Below, one piece after another: positions 1-10,033 of a stretch of 64,000 nt of DNA. Within the stretch, counting starts at the first letter, position 1. Each line of letters opens with the position of its first letter. The DNA is from Streptococcaceae bacterium ESL0729 (GTDB lineage: Bacteria > Bacillota > Bacilli > Lactobacillales > Streptococcaceae): assembly GCA_029391995.1 (NCBI GenBank), contig CP113924.1:1-64000 (forward strand), written 5' to 3'. The position numbers and the translations under genes were made by a program. The notes under the pieces are model-generated. The model saw only the letters and a list, made by a program, of their open reading frames with translations. It was not told the origin of the DNA and did no database searches.

Positions 1-4
1 TTTT

Positions 5-1384
5 ATGAAACTAAACAAACTTGAGTTGCAGTTTTGGAATAAAATTAAGGCCCTGGCTAGGGAAAATATTAAACCTGCAGCTTACGAGTATTTTATTGAA
101 ACTGCAAGGCTCTTAACTGTCGACAATAAGGAGGCTAAAATCCTTGTTGAGACTACCTTCCAAGAACCATTTTGGCAGGGACAAGAAGACCTGATAACAA
201 CTGCAGGCTTTGAAGTTTATGGTGATAAGATAACTTTTACCCTTCTTGCCTCAGATAAGATTACTGATGATGAGCTGGCTCTTTATGAAACAACAAGAGA
301 AGAAGCTAAAAACCCTAGTGGAAGTGCCTTGGATTCTGGCCTTGATGAAAAGGCTAATATGGGAATTAGATCTGATTATACCTTTGAAAATTTTGTCCAA
401 GGGGAAGGGAATAAATGGACCTTAGCTGCTGCTATCGCAGCCAGTGACTCTCCTGGTAAACTATATAATCCTTTATTTATCTACGGGGGTGCAGGCCTTG
501 GGAAAACCCATCTAATGCATGCCATTGGTAATGAAATACTAGAGGATAATCCCAAAGCTAAGGTAAAGTATGTCTCAAGCGAAACCTTTGTCAATGATTA
601 TGTAAATGCAACCAGAAAAAATAAGATGGATGTTTTTACTAATACTTATCGAAATCTTGATCTACTACTTCTTGACGACGTTCAATTCTTTAGCGGCAAA
701 GAAGGAACCCTTAATGAATTCTTCTCAACATTCAATGCCTTATACGACAAGGAAAGCCAAATTGTTCTTACTAGTGACAGACTTCCACAGGAGCTTAATA
801 ACCTAGAAGAGCGTCTAGTTTCACGCTTCTCGTGGGGACTTACAACTGATATTACTCCCCCAGACTATGAAACAAGAATGGCCATCCTGCTAAATCTAGC
901 TGAGAAGTCTGATATCCATTTTGATGATAAAACCTTGGGCTATATTGCCGGACAAATTGATTCAAATATTAGGGAACTTGAAGGGGCCTTCAACAGAGTT
1001 GAGTTCGTCACCAAAACGTCCAACCTTTCAGCAGCCAATATTGAGATGGCTGAAAAGGCTCTTGAAGGACTTAAGGCTAAACCCAATGCAGTTAAAACAC
1101 TTGTGGCTACCGAAGAAATCCAAGCAGCGGTAGCCCGTCATTATGATATAAGTGTTGAAGATATCTTAGGTCGCAAACGTGTTAAGCAAATAGCCTTCCC
1201 CCGTCAAGTAGCCATGTATCTTAGTCGAGAGCTTACTGACAATAGCCTGCCCAAAATTGGAACTGAATTTGGTGGTAAGGATCACACAACAGTTATGTAT
1301 GCCTACGACAAGATCAAAGATTTGATGAAAGTTGACTCTGATTTGCAAAAAGATGTCGATAGCATTAAAAGTAGTCTAAAATAA
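5..1384 (+). CDS. dnaA: Chromosomal replication initiator DnaA
   Basis: DnaA binds 9-bp boxes at oriC, oligomerises with ATP and melts the origin. The 459-residue protein has the family length: an N-terminal DnaB-interaction domain (about residues 1-80), an AAA+ core with Walker [10 protein letters not shown] near residue 161 and Walker [10 protein letters not shown], and a C-terminal DNA-binding helix-turn-helix with the DnaA signature [15 protein letters not shown] near residue 423. The first ATG is only 4 bases into the window, so its ribosome site cannot be seen, but the N-terminus aligns with what is expected. It is followed by a DnaA-box cluster and dnaN, as in most Firmicutes, so autoregulation by DnaA is likely. 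Confidence 0.97.
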   Translation: MKLNKLELQFWNKIKALARENIKPAAYEYFIETARLLTVDNKEAKILVETTFQEPFWQGQEDLITTAGFEVYGDKITFTLLASDKITDDELALYETTREEAKNPSGSALDSGLDEKANMGIRSDYTFENFVQGEGNKWTLAAAIAASDSPGKLYNPLFIYGGAGLGKTHLMHAIGNEILEDNPKAKVKYVSSETFVNDYVNATRKNKMDVFTNTYRNLDLLLLDDVQFFSGKEGTLNEFFSTFNALYDKESQIVLTSDRLPQELNNLEERLVSRFSWGLTTDITPPDYETRMAILLNLAEKSDIHFDDKTLGYIAGQIDSNIRELEGAFNRVEFVTKTSNLSAANIEMAEKALEGLKAKPNAVKTLVATEEIQAAVARHYDISVEDILGRKRVKQIAFPRQVAMYLSRELTDNSLPKIGTEFGGKDHTTVMYAYDKIKDLMKVDSDLQKDVDSIKSSLK

Positions 1385-1385
1385 G

Positions 1386-1490
1386 CCTGTGGAAAACTAG
1401 CTGACTTATCCCAAGCTTATCCACAATTAATCCACAGGATAAATCCTTTTAAATCAAGGGATTAGATCACTTATCCCAAGTATCCACAGG
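1386..1490. promoter_or_regulatory. DnaA-box cluster in the dnaA-dnaN intergenic region
   Basis: The spacer holds a consensus box TTATCCACA at 1417-1425 and near-matches TAATCCACA at 1428-1436, GTATCCACA at 1480-1488 and, inverted, TTTTCCACA at 1388-1396. Two copies of CTTATCCCAAG (about 1405 and 1470) repeat around them. AT-rich sequence follows before dnaN. In bipartite Gram-positive origins such a cluster lies downstream of dnaA; the upstream half is outside this window. It may also carry the dnaN promoter and DnaA autoregulation. Confidence 0.8.
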
Positions 1491-1551
1491 ACTTATTACT
1501 ATTACTATTCTACTTATACTTAATATATATATAAAAAAGGAGTTTAAAAAT

Positions 1552-2694
1552 ATGATTAATTTTTCAATCAACAGAAGTGCCTTCTTAAATTCATTAAAAA
1601 TTGTTAAACTTGCCATTAGCTCAAAAGTTGTTATTCCATCTTTGTCAAAAGTAAAAATTTCAGTTGATGCAGAAGGTCTAACCTTGACTGGTTCAAATGG
1701 ACAAATCTCAATTGAGCATTTCCTTTCAAAGGACGATGAAAATGCTGGAATGTTTATCAATGGTGTTGGTAGTATTCTCCTAGAGGCTTCTTTCTTTGAT
1801 AGTATTGTTTCAAACCTTCCAGAAGTAACCTTTGAATTTAAGGAACTTGAACAAAACCAAGTCCTCCTTACATCAGGCAAATCTGAAATTACCCTAAAAG
1901 GACTTGCTTCTGAAAATTATCCACGGATCCAGGAGATTCCGACAGATAATCCTTTGAAGATAAATGTTGGCCTTCTAAAAAATATTTTCTTAGAAACAGC
2001 CTTTGCTGCTAGTACCCAAGAAAGTCGTCCCATCTTAACTGGTGTCCATCTAACTCTTTTAGAAAATAAAAAATTAAAGGCCGTGGCAACTGATTCGCAC
2101 CGTCTCAGTCAAAGGGTGGTTAATTTGGACAAATTAAGCGAAAATTTCGATGTGGTTATTCCAAATAGGTCTCTAAGCGGATTTAAGAGCGTTTTTTCAA
2201 ACGATAATGATGATGTTGAGGTATTCCTTTCAAGTAGCCAAGTGCTCTTTAGAAACGAAACTACGAGCTTCTACACACGTCTGGTCGAAGGAACTTATCC
2301 AGAAACAAATCGTTTAATCCCAAATGACTCAGACTATACCCTTGATTTAACCTTTAATACAGCGGCCTTAAGACATACTATGGACCGTGCTCGCCTGTTA
2401 AGTAATGCCACTCAAAATGGTACTGTGAAACTTACAATCGCAGATAACAAAATTATCGCCTCTGTTAACTCACCAGAAGTGGGAAGTGTTCATGAGGAAA
2501 TTGATGCCCTTAAATATCACGGAGATGATCTTGTAATCAGTTTTAATCCACAGTTTATGATTGATGCCCTAAAAGTCATCCAGGACGCTGAGGTACGTAT
2601 TAGATTCATCTCAGGCGTTCGTCCCTTTACTCTAGTACCAAATAGTGAGGGAATTGATTTCATTCAGCTTATAACTCCAGTGAGAACAAATTAA
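1552..2694 (+). CDS. dnaN: DNA polymerase III beta subunit (sliding clamp)
   Basis: This is the ring-shaped processivity clamp that tethers DNA polymerase and recruits repair factors. The 380-residue length is normal for the family, with three repeated clamp domains of about 125 residues and the conserved C-terminal segment ending in LITPVRTN that forms part of the peptide-binding groove. The ATG is preceded by AAAAAGGAG at a good distance. It lies 167 bp after dnaA and ends in its own hairpin terminator, so it is separated from rexB. Nothing is unusual about it. Confidence 0.97.
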   Translation: MINFSINRSAFLNSLKIVKLAISSKVVIPSLSKVKISVDAEGLTLTGSNGQISIEHFLSKDDENAGMFINGVGSILLEASFFDSIVSNLPEVTFEFKELEQNQVLLTSGKSEITLKGLASENYPRIQEIPTDNPLKINVGLLKNIFLETAFAASTQESRPILTGVHLTLLENKKLKAVATDSHRLSQRVVNLDKLSENFDVVIPNRSLSGFKSVFSNDNDDVEVFLSSSQVLFRNETTSFYTRLVEGTYPETNRLIPNDSDYTLDLTFNTAALRHTMDRARLLSNATQNGTVKLTIADNKIIASVNSPEVGSVHEEIDALKYHGDDLVISFNPQFMIDALKVIQDAEVRIRFISGVRPFTLVPNSEGIDFIQLITPVRTN

Positions 2695-2718
2695 GACTTA
2701 AGAGCAAATATGTTAGAA

Positions 2719-2747
2719 TAAGACTAAGAAATTAGTCTTATTTTTTA
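2719..2747 (+). terminator. Rho-independent terminator after dnaN
   Basis: The hairpin AAGACTAA-GAAA-TTAGTCTT (2720-2739) is followed by ATTTTTTAT, a standard intrinsic terminator separating dnaN from rexB. Confidence 0.85.
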
Positions 2748-2762
2748 TGGAATGAGGTAGAC

Positions 2763-5700
2763 ATGAAGATAATTTATACGGATATATACAATGATTTAAC
2801 AGGCGAGCTCATTAGGAGGGCCAAGGAGATTATGAATCAGGGAAAGAAGATTTTTTACCTGGTTCCATCATCCCTCTCTTTTGAAAAGGAGAAGGAAATC
2901 CTTGAAGCTTTTTCTGAGGGCAGGGATACTGCTCTTTTTGATTTAACGGTTTCCCGCTTTAAGCAACTGCCCTGGTATTTTTCAAAGTCGTCGACCTATG
3001 AAGACAAAATTGAACTTACCAAGGTTGGAAAAACCATGCTTTTTAAAAAGATTATTAAAAGTTTTTCCAAAAAAGAGCTGCCCCTTTATTTCTCGATGAA
3101 TTCTAGTGCACCTTTCCTTGATTCACTAGTAGATTTACACCAAGAAATGGAAAAATCTAATCTGACGAGTCAAGATTTACTGTCAAGTCAAGATGATGAA
3201 AAAATGAGAGAGTTAGCAAAAATTATCGATTGCTTTAATTTAGAGCTTGCTGAAAAATATGCTAACTATTCTAAGCTTGATAGCTTCATTGACGATCTTG
3301 TAAATGACAAATTTACTAATAATTTACAGGATTTGGTTATTGTAATCGATGGTTATTCTAGGTTTTCAGCTGAGGAAGAAAGACTTATATCAGTGTTAAG
3401 TCAAAAGGTTTCAAGCCTTATAATAGGTACATATGCAAGCAAAGAATCCTTTACAAGCACCTTCTTACAGGGAAGTGTCTATCAAAATTCAGTAGAGATG
3501 ATGCTTAGATTCAAGAATTATTTTTCAGCAGAACTTGAATATTTTGTAAATGATGATGTAAATCCAATCTTTACTCAAATTTCTAAAGCTTGGGAGAATG
3601 AAAATGACCCAACTTCGACAAAAACATATAATCTCAAGCTAGAAAATCTTGAAAGTGAACGTGTAAAGCTTTGGCAAGCTGTAAACCAAAAAGAAGAGAT
3701 TGAATATGCAGCCAAGGAAATTAGACAACTTGTTAGTAAAGGTGTTCGCTACAAGGATATTGAAGTTTTAGTTGGTGATTCAGATAATTATCAAATAAAA
3801 TTGGAACAAATTTTCTCCATGTATGAAATTCCAATCTTTTATTCCAATGAAGAGTCGATGCGAGATCATCCGCTCATTACTTTAATTGAGAATATTATCA
3901 GGCTTAAGCGTTATAACTATAATTTAAATGACGTTATCAATCTCTTGAAGGCTCAGATCTATTTTCCCCTTCCTTATAATTTAGATGATGTCTATGATTT
4001 TGAATTCTACCTGGCAGCAAATAATATTAATGGAAGAAAGAACTACCTTAGTGACTTTACAAGTATTTTTGACCAGGATGATCTTTTTAGGATAAATGAG
4101 CTGAGAGAAGGACTTTTTGGGGAAAATTCTCCCTTACAAAAAATAACTACTTATAATAGAAGAAAACTTGCAAAAAATGTCGTAAAAGACTTTAAAGATT
4201 TCCTAAAAGATGCCTCAGTTATCCAGATTATGGACAGGTTATACACAGAAGCTGAGGATAACAATGACTTTGCCACAGCAAATCGCCACCAACAGGTGTG
4301 GGATTTGATGCTTCTTAGTATGGAAGAGTTTTTGGCAGTTTTTGATGGGCAAAAGCTAACCATGGAAGAGTTCCTAGACCTGCTTTACTCAGGTCTTGCA
4401 GCAGCTACTTACCGAGGTATTCCAGCTAATGTTGATGTTGTAAAGGTTAGAGACTGTGGGCTTGTTGAGCCTAGGAGTTCTAAATATGTCTATGTTTTAG
4501 GTCTTAGCCAAAATAACTTTCCTAAAAGTAAAACAAATACAACCCTATTATCTGATGATGACAGGCTAAAAATTAATGAATCTTTAAAAGATAATAACAG
4601 GCCTGGGGATAATGTTAGTAAGTTTATTGATCAATTGAGCCAAACAAGTAGTGCTAAGAATATTTATAATGCCCTATCCCTTTTTAATTCTGCAACAGAA
4701 AAGTTAGTTTTGTCTTATCCACAGGTGTATGATTCTAGCCAGGAAGATTTTTCTCCCTATCTTAAGTTTTTGGTGGATATGGGGATAAAAGTCCAGGTAA
4801 AAGGTGGAATAAATCTTGCGTCTGGTCTTGAGGAGATAGGTAATTATCCGGGTCTTTTAGCTAATATTGGTAAGTTAGAGCGTTTGATGCAAGACGAAAC
4901 ATCTCTTAAGGCCAAGGATTCGTCCACAAGATTAGCCTTCTGGCGGAGTTTGACAAGGATTTTAAAAAATAATCCCCAATATAATAAGATTATTGAGGGA
5001 GCAAGGGATGAAATAAAACCAAGTAAAATTTCAAAGGAGGTAGTGGATAGTTTTTACAAGGATAAGATATATGCCTCAGTTTCTTCATTTGAGAACTTTT
5101 ATAATTGCCAATATAAGTACTTTATTAACAATACTCTACTATTAAAAGAACTTGAAACCTTGTCACTTGATTCTAGGATTTCTGGAAACTACTTTCATGA
5201 AGTTTTTGAACGCTTAATGCTTATTGGGCCTAACTCTCAAAATTTTGATAAGAGCCTTAAGGCTTCATTAAAGGAGGTCTATTCAGAAAGAAATTACCGC
5301 TACTATTTTCAAAATGAAACGGGGAAATATCTTTATCAAAATCTAATTGATATTATTGAGCAGACATCAACCATGCTCTTAAGTGTTGTAAAAGAGGGCA
5401 ATATCAGTCCAGAGAAGTTTGAGGAGACATTTGGTTTTCCACAATCTAGGCTTACTGATTATTCGGTTAAAATTGATGAAAATCACGACTTAAAATTAAG
5501 AGGTAAGATTGATAGAATTGACAAGATATCAGATAAAATCGGAATCATTGATTATAAGTCGGGTAATTTATTCTTTGATTTGAATAAGGCCTTTAGTGGT
5601 CAAAGTTTACAGTTTATGACTTATTTAGATATCCTAAGAAGGAATTATTCAAGTGATATTTGGGGTGCAAGCTACCTAAGGCTACAAAATCCAGAATTTA

Positions 5701-6089
5701 ATCTCAAGGATTTAGTAAGTCTTGATGACCTACCAAGTAAGCTTCTCAAGGAGATGTCCTACAAGGGAATTTTTAATGGAGATGACCTTCCTTATCTAAG
5801 AGATACAAAGCTCTATGATATAGGTAGAAATAATTATTTTTCCAAGCAGGAAATTGATGACTTGATTGGCCATAATGAAATTCTTTATAAGAGAGCGGCA
5901 AGAAGTCTTTTGGATGGTGAGCTTGAAATAAATCCAGTTGCTGATAAAAGTAAGGTTTTGGGATGCGAATATTGCAATTTGAAGGCGATTTGTAAATTTG
6001 AACCAAATATCCATATGAATTACACCAGGCAGATCGGTAAGCAATCAAGGGAAGATATATTTAAGGAGATTTCAGATGACAGAGCTTAA
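2763..6089 (+). CDS. rexB: ATP-dependent helicase/nuclease subunit RexB (AddB family)
   Basis: RexB pairs with RexA to form the RecBCD/AddAB-type enzyme that resects double-strand breaks and loads recombinase. The 1108-residue protein lacks a Walker A motif at its N-terminus, as is normal for RexB and unlike Bacillus AddB. The C-terminal RecB-like nuclease shows DRIDKISDKIGIIDYKSG, and the cysteines of the iron-sulfur clasp are present (one in NFYNCQYKYF near residue 785 and CEYCNLKAIC near the end). It overlaps rexA by 14 bp, which implies translational coupling. Placement right after dnaN is characteristic of Lactococcus. Confidence 0.95.
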   Translation: MKIIYTDIYNDLTGELIRRAKEIMNQGKKIFYLVPSSLSFEKEKEILEAFSEGRDTALFDLTVSRFKQLPWYFSKSSTYEDKIELTKVGKTMLFKKIIKSFSKKELPLYFSMNSSAPFLDSLVDLHQEMEKSNLTSQDLLSSQDDEKMRELAKIIDCFNLELAEKYANYSKLDSFIDDLVNDKFTNNLQDLVIVIDGYSRFSAEEERLISVLSQKVSSLIIGTYASKESFTSTFLQGSVYQNSVEMMLRFKNYFSAELEYFVNDDVNPIFTQISKAWENENDPTSTKTYNLKLENLESERVKLWQAVNQKEEIEYAAKEIRQLVSKGVRYKDIEVLVGDSDNYQIKLEQIFSMYEIPIFYSNEESMRDHPLITLIENIIRLKRYNYNLNDVINLLKAQIYFPLPYNLDDVYDFEFYLAANNINGRKNYLSDFTSIFDQDDLFRINELREGLFGENSPLQKITTYNRRKLAKNVVKDFKDFLKDASVIQIMDRLYTEAEDNNDFATANRHQQVWDLMLLSMEEFLAVFDGQKLTMEEFLDLLYSGLAAATYRGIPANVDVVKVRDCGLVEPRSSKYVYVLGLSQNNFPKSKTNTTLLSDDDRLKINESLKDNNRPGDNVSKFIDQLSQTSSAKNIYNALSLFNSATEKLVLSYPQVYDSSQEDFSPYLKFLVDMGIKVQVKGGINLASGLEEIGNYPGLLANIGKLERLMQDETSLKAKDSSTRLAFWRSLTRILKNNPQYNKIIEGARDEIKPSKISKEVVDSFYKDKIYASVSSFENFYNCQYKYFINNTLLLKELETLSLDSRISGNYFHEVFERLMLIGPNSQNFDKSLKASLKEVYSERNYRYYFQNETGKYLYQNLIDIIEQTSTMLLSVVKEGNISPEKFEETFGFPQSRLTDYSVKIDENHDLKLRGKIDRIDKISDKIGIIDYKSGNLFFDLNKAFSGQSLQFMTYLDILRRNYSSDIWGASYLRLQNPEFNLKDLVSLDDLPSKLLKEMSYKGIFNGDDLPYLRDTKLYDIGRNNYFSKQEIDDLIGHNEILYKRAARSLLDGELEINPVADKSKVLGCEYCNLKAICKFEPNIHMNYTRQIGKQSREDIFKEISDDRA

Positions 6090-9000
6090 ACTCACAAAAG
6101 AACAAACCCAGGCCATAACAGATAGTGGCCAAAATATCCTTGTATCTGCTAGTGCGGGAAGTGGTAAGACCTTTGTAATGGTTGAAAGAATTATTGGTAA
6201 AATTCGGCAGGGAATTAGGATTGAAGATCTTTTTATTTCAACCTTTACAGTTAAGGCTGCTAGTGAATTAAGAAGCCGGATTGATAAGAAGTTACGGGAA
6301 GAGCGGAGGTTATCAAAGGATCCTGTCGAAAGGCAGTTGTTTACACAAGCTTTACAGGGTCTTGATACAGCCCACATTGGTACCACTGACGCTTATACTA
6401 GCTACATCTTAAAACAGTTTTACTATACCATTGATCTTGATCCCAATTATAGGCTTATGGCCGACAAGGCCGAACAGGATGTCCTAAAAGAAGAAACTTT
6501 CACAGCTCTTTTTGAAGATTACTTAGCTGGAAGTGATCAGCTGGCTGAAGACTTGAGGATGTGTAAAGATAGGTTTACAGCCCTAGCAAAAAATTACTCA
6601 AATGACCGTAATAATAAGGGTTTTAAAGAAGTAATTTACAAGATTCATGCTTTTTCAGAAAGTACTGAAGACCCGAGAGCTTGGCTACAGCACAACTTTT
6701 TACAGGCAGCCAATGATTACCTAAAATTTACTGATCTACCCGATTCATTTTTTGAAGAATGGAAGAAGGATGTCTATGATTTTATCACCTTGATGGAATT
6801 TTATAAGGACAGTGACCTTTTTACTACCAAAAAACAGCTTGAAAAGGTTAATTCATTTTTTGATGAACTACCAAGACTAGTTAAGGCTATGGTTAACAAT
6901 GATTTAGAATCCTTTGGACAAATTTTTTCTGGCTTGGATTTTGATATCCGCTTTGGAAAAACAGACGATGAATTAATCAAGGAAAAAAGAGAGGAATTTA
7001 AGGCACAAAAAAATAGTCTAGTTGGTAGTAAAAGTAAGCCTGGATCAATTTTAAAATTTATAAATAATCTTAACCATCCATCTTTGGTTGAAGAATTCAG
7101 TAGTAAAGCTTTGCCTCTGCTGGAAGACTTGCAGAAGGTAGCTCTCGCCTTTTATGATGCTTACTTAAAAGCAAAATTAAGGGAGAATCTCTTGGAGTAT
7201 GCCGATATCAATCATTTGGCCTTGAAAATTCTTAAAGAGAATGAGAGCATCAGAAAAACTTTAGCAGACAAGTACAATGAAATTATGATTGATGAGTATC
7301 AGGATGCTAACCAGGTCCAAGAGGCCTTGTATCAACTTATAAGTAAGGGGAATAATCTCTTTATGGTTGGTGACATTAAGCAATCGATTTACAGCTTTAG
7401 GCAGGCTGATTCAAGCTTATTTCTTTCTAAATATCTTTCTTATGGACAGAATGTAGGAGGTAAGCTGATTAGGTTGAAGGAAAATTTTAGAAGTAAGGTT
7501 GAAGTTTTAAGTTTTACCAATAGTTTTTTTGAATCACTCATGGATGAGAAGCTAGGTCAAATGGACTACGGGGAGGAAGAGAAGCTAGTTTTTGGATCAA
7601 ATGAATTTTCCAAGGATGAAGATCCTAGTAATTATCCAGAATTGCTACTCTATCATGAAGAAAAGGACTCCCCTGCTCCTAAAAGTAGCGAAAGTTTAGA
7701 AAATCAATCAGCAGTTAAAAATGAAATTATGGTAATTGCTAATAAAATTAAGGAATTACGAGCACAGGGCAAGGATTATAAGGAGATGGTAATTCTTGTT
7801 CGGAGCAAAAGCAATAATAATGAAATTGAAGATATTTTAACAGCTATGGGTATTCCTGTTATTCTTGACGAAGGTCGCAATAATTACTTGGAGTCAATGG
7901 AAGTTAGGATCATGCTTGAAAGCTTGAGGGCAATTGATAATCCCCTTCAAGATATTTCCTTGGTTGCCCTTTTAAACTCACCCATGTTTGATTTTACAGA
8001 AGATGACCTTTTTAGAATTTCTTTACAATCAGAGGATAATCTGCCCTTTTATCGTAAATATCAGCTGGTTCTTGAAGATAGTGGGCAAAGGATGGATTTG
8101 ATTGAGGGTAGGCTAAGAGATAAATTGCAGTCCTTTGATCAATTTTTTAGTAAATGGATTACAATGTCTAGTAAAGTTTCTTTACATAAATTAATTTGGA
8201 AGATTTATGAAGATACTTATTATTACGAGTATGTTGGTGCCATGGAGAATGGTAGCCTTAGGCAGGCAAATTTACAAGCTTTACTAACTAGAGCAAGTAG
8301 TTTTGAAAAAAATGGTTATAAAGGGCTTTACCGCTTCATCAAAATGATTGATAAGTTCTTAGAGCACAACAATGATCTTGCCAGTGTAAATATTGACCTG
8401 CCAGATAATTCTGTAAGGGTGATGACCATCCACAAGAGTAAAGGTTTAGAATTTAACTATGTTTTCCTGATGAAAGTTGAAGGCAGGTTTAATGAAAAAG
8501 ACTTGAATGGTAAGATTATTTTATCCAAAGAAAAAGGGCTTGGTAGTCAGTATAAGGCCAATTTTACAGACCGAGTAACGACAGATTTTCCCTTTGCTTT
8601 AGTTAATATAGAAACTTTAGCCTATAAACTTAACCGGGAAGAGAATCTTCGTAATTCCTTGGCGGAGGAGATGAGGATACTTTACGTAGCTTTTACAAGA
8701 ACTGTAAAGAAACTTTACATAGTATCAGCAATTTCAGAAAATAAGCTGAAGACCAAGTATCAATCTGCCCATCTGGAACAATCAAAGCTGGATTTTAAGT
8801 CCAGAAAGAATGCAAAGTCTTATCAGGACTGGTTGCTTGCTTTACTTTATGCCTATGAAGGTCAAGGGCTTCTTGATATCTTTGAAGGGAAAAAGCTTGT
8901 TTCTGATCAACTGAAACTTATAATTAATCTTATAGATTTTAGTGATGGACAGGAGGTCACTCATGTTGATGGTTCTTTTGATGAAATCAAGCAAGAGCTT

Positions 9001-9726
9001 AAAGAATTTGATGATGAGCTGCTCTACCTTGATGATGTAAAGGAAGCCAGGAGGATTTTAGATTCAGCTGATGAGATGAATGAAAAATATAAAAGAGCCA
9101 TAAATCTTCCAACCATTCAAACACCTAGTCAGATTAAGAAAAGATATGAAAAAATAATTGAAGTAGAGCCAATAATCAATATGAGGCAGGAAGCTTTACA
9201 CAAGTTTACACTTGATGTAAATGATAAAGTTAGCCCCAGTGAGTTGGGAAGTGCGGTCCATGAATTTATGCAGTTAGTTGATCTTGATGACACGAGCTTA
9301 AATGGATTGAAGGATACTTTAGCTAGAGTAGCGGCAAGAAAAGCTGTCAAGAAGGTCATTGATTTAGAAAAAATATCCACCTTTTTTACCAGTGATTTTG
9401 GTCAATTTATGATTGAAAATAAGGATAAATTAACTAGGGAAGCACCATTTTCAATGCTGAAAACTGACTCTCAAGCTAGTGAGCAATACTTAATTCGGGG
9501 AATTGTGGATGGTTTTATTAAGCTTAAAGATAAAATTATTCTTTTTGACTACAAGACTGATCGATTTACGAGTAATAGGCAAATTCCTAAACTTGAAGAT
9601 CGTTACAGGGTTCAAATGGAACTCTATGAGCAAGCTTTGAAAATGAGCTACAAGATTGAAAAGGTAGAAAAATACTTAATTTTACTAGGTGGACCAGGTC
9701 ATGTTATTACCCATAAAATGGACTGA
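6076..9726 (+). CDS. rexA: ATP-dependent helicase/nuclease subunit RexA (AddA family)
   Basis: RexA is the UvrD-type helicase and nuclease subunit of the RexAB recombination enzyme. In 1216 residues it has Walker A SASAGSGKT near residue 28, motif II IMIDEYQDAN near residue 405, motif VI in LYVAFTRTVKKLY, and a C-terminal RecB-family nuclease with SELGSAVHEF and ILFDYKTDRF. It starts inside the end of rexB with AAGGAG upstream (6064-6069). In L. lactis this enzyme recognises the Chi sequence GCGCGTG. No terminator is obvious downstream. Confidence 0.95.
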   Translation: MTELKLTKEQTQAITDSGQNILVSASAGSGKTFVMVERIIGKIRQGIRIEDLFISTFTVKAASELRSRIDKKLREERRLSKDPVERQLFTQALQGLDTAHIGTTDAYTSYILKQFYYTIDLDPNYRLMADKAEQDVLKEETFTALFEDYLAGSDQLAEDLRMCKDRFTALAKNYSNDRNNKGFKEVIYKIHAFSESTEDPRAWLQHNFLQAANDYLKFTDLPDSFFEEWKKDVYDFITLMEFYKDSDLFTTKKQLEKVNSFFDELPRLVKAMVNNDLESFGQIFSGLDFDIRFGKTDDELIKEKREEFKAQKNSLVGSKSKPGSILKFINNLNHPSLVEEFSSKALPLLEDLQKVALAFYDAYLKAKLRENLLEYADINHLALKILKENESIRKTLADKYNEIMIDEYQDANQVQEALYQLISKGNNLFMVGDIKQSIYSFRQADSSLFLSKYLSYGQNVGGKLIRLKENFRSKVEVLSFTNSFFESLMDEKLGQMDYGEEEKLVFGSNEFSKDEDPSNYPELLLYHEEKDSPAPKSSESLENQSAVKNEIMVIANKIKELRAQGKDYKEMVILVRSKSNNNEIEDILTAMGIPVILDEGRNNYLESMEVRIMLESLRAIDNPLQDISLVALLNSPMFDFTEDDLFRISLQSEDNLPFYRKYQLVLEDSGQRMDLIEGRLRDKLQSFDQFFSKWITMSSKVSLHKLIWKIYEDTYYYEYVGAMENGSLRQANLQALLTRASSFEKNGYKGLYRFIKMIDKFLEHNNDLASVNIDLPDNSVRVMTIHKSKGLEFNYVFLMKVEGRFNEKDLNGKIILSKEKGLGSQYKANFTDRVTTDFPFALVNIETLAYKLNREENLRNSLAEEMRILYVAFTRTVKKLYIVSAISENKLKTKYQSAHLEQSKLDFKSRKNAKSYQDWLLALLYAYEGQGLLDIFEGKKLVSDQLKLIINLIDFSDGQEVTHVDGSFDEIKQELKEFDDELLYLDDVKEARRILDSADEMNEKYKRAINLPTIQTPSQIKKRYEKIIEVEPIINMRQEALHKFTLDVNDKVSPSELGSAVHEFMQLVDLDDTSLNGLKDTLARVAARKAVKKVIDLEKISTFFTSDFGQFMIENKDKLTREAPFSMLKTDSQASEQYLIRGIVDGFIKLKDKIILFDYKTDRFTSNRQIPKLEDRYRVQMELYEQALKMSYKIEKVEKYLILLGGPGHVITHKMD

Positions 9727-9803
9727 TTTACATGTGAGTAAATTGATTTTTTAGTTAGTTTATAGTAAAATTAACATGCTAATCTTAGGGGGAGGCCAGA
9801 TAA

Positions 9804-9998
9804 ATGACATATGATTTAGGTGATTTTGTTGAAATGAAAAAACCTCATGCCTGTACAGTTAAATCGACTGGGAAAAAAGCAAATCGTTGGGAGATTATTA
9901 GAATGGGTGCAGACATTAAAATTAGATGTACCAATTGCAATCATATCGTTATGATGGGTCGCCATGATTTTGAAAAAAAATTAAAAAAGGTTTTATAA
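9804..9998 (+). CDS. DUF951 family small zinc-ribbon-like protein
   Basis: This 64-residue protein matches the DUF951 family found beside ychF throughout Firmicutes. Visible features are the opening YDLGDFVEMKKPHACTVK stretch and a CTNCNH pair that looks like half of a zinc site, followed by a basic tail. Its function is unknown; the family resembles small RNA- or DNA-binding OB/SH3-like folds, which is inference. GGGGGAGG lies just upstream of the ATG. It sits 35 bp before ychF and is probably co-transcribed with it. Confidence 0.88.
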   Translation: MTYDLGDFVEMKKPHACTVKSTGKKANRWEIIRMGADIKIRCTNCNHIVMMGRHDFEKKLKKVL

Positions 9999-10033
9999 GT
10001 TAAAGATTAAATAGATAGTAATAGGAGACAAGA

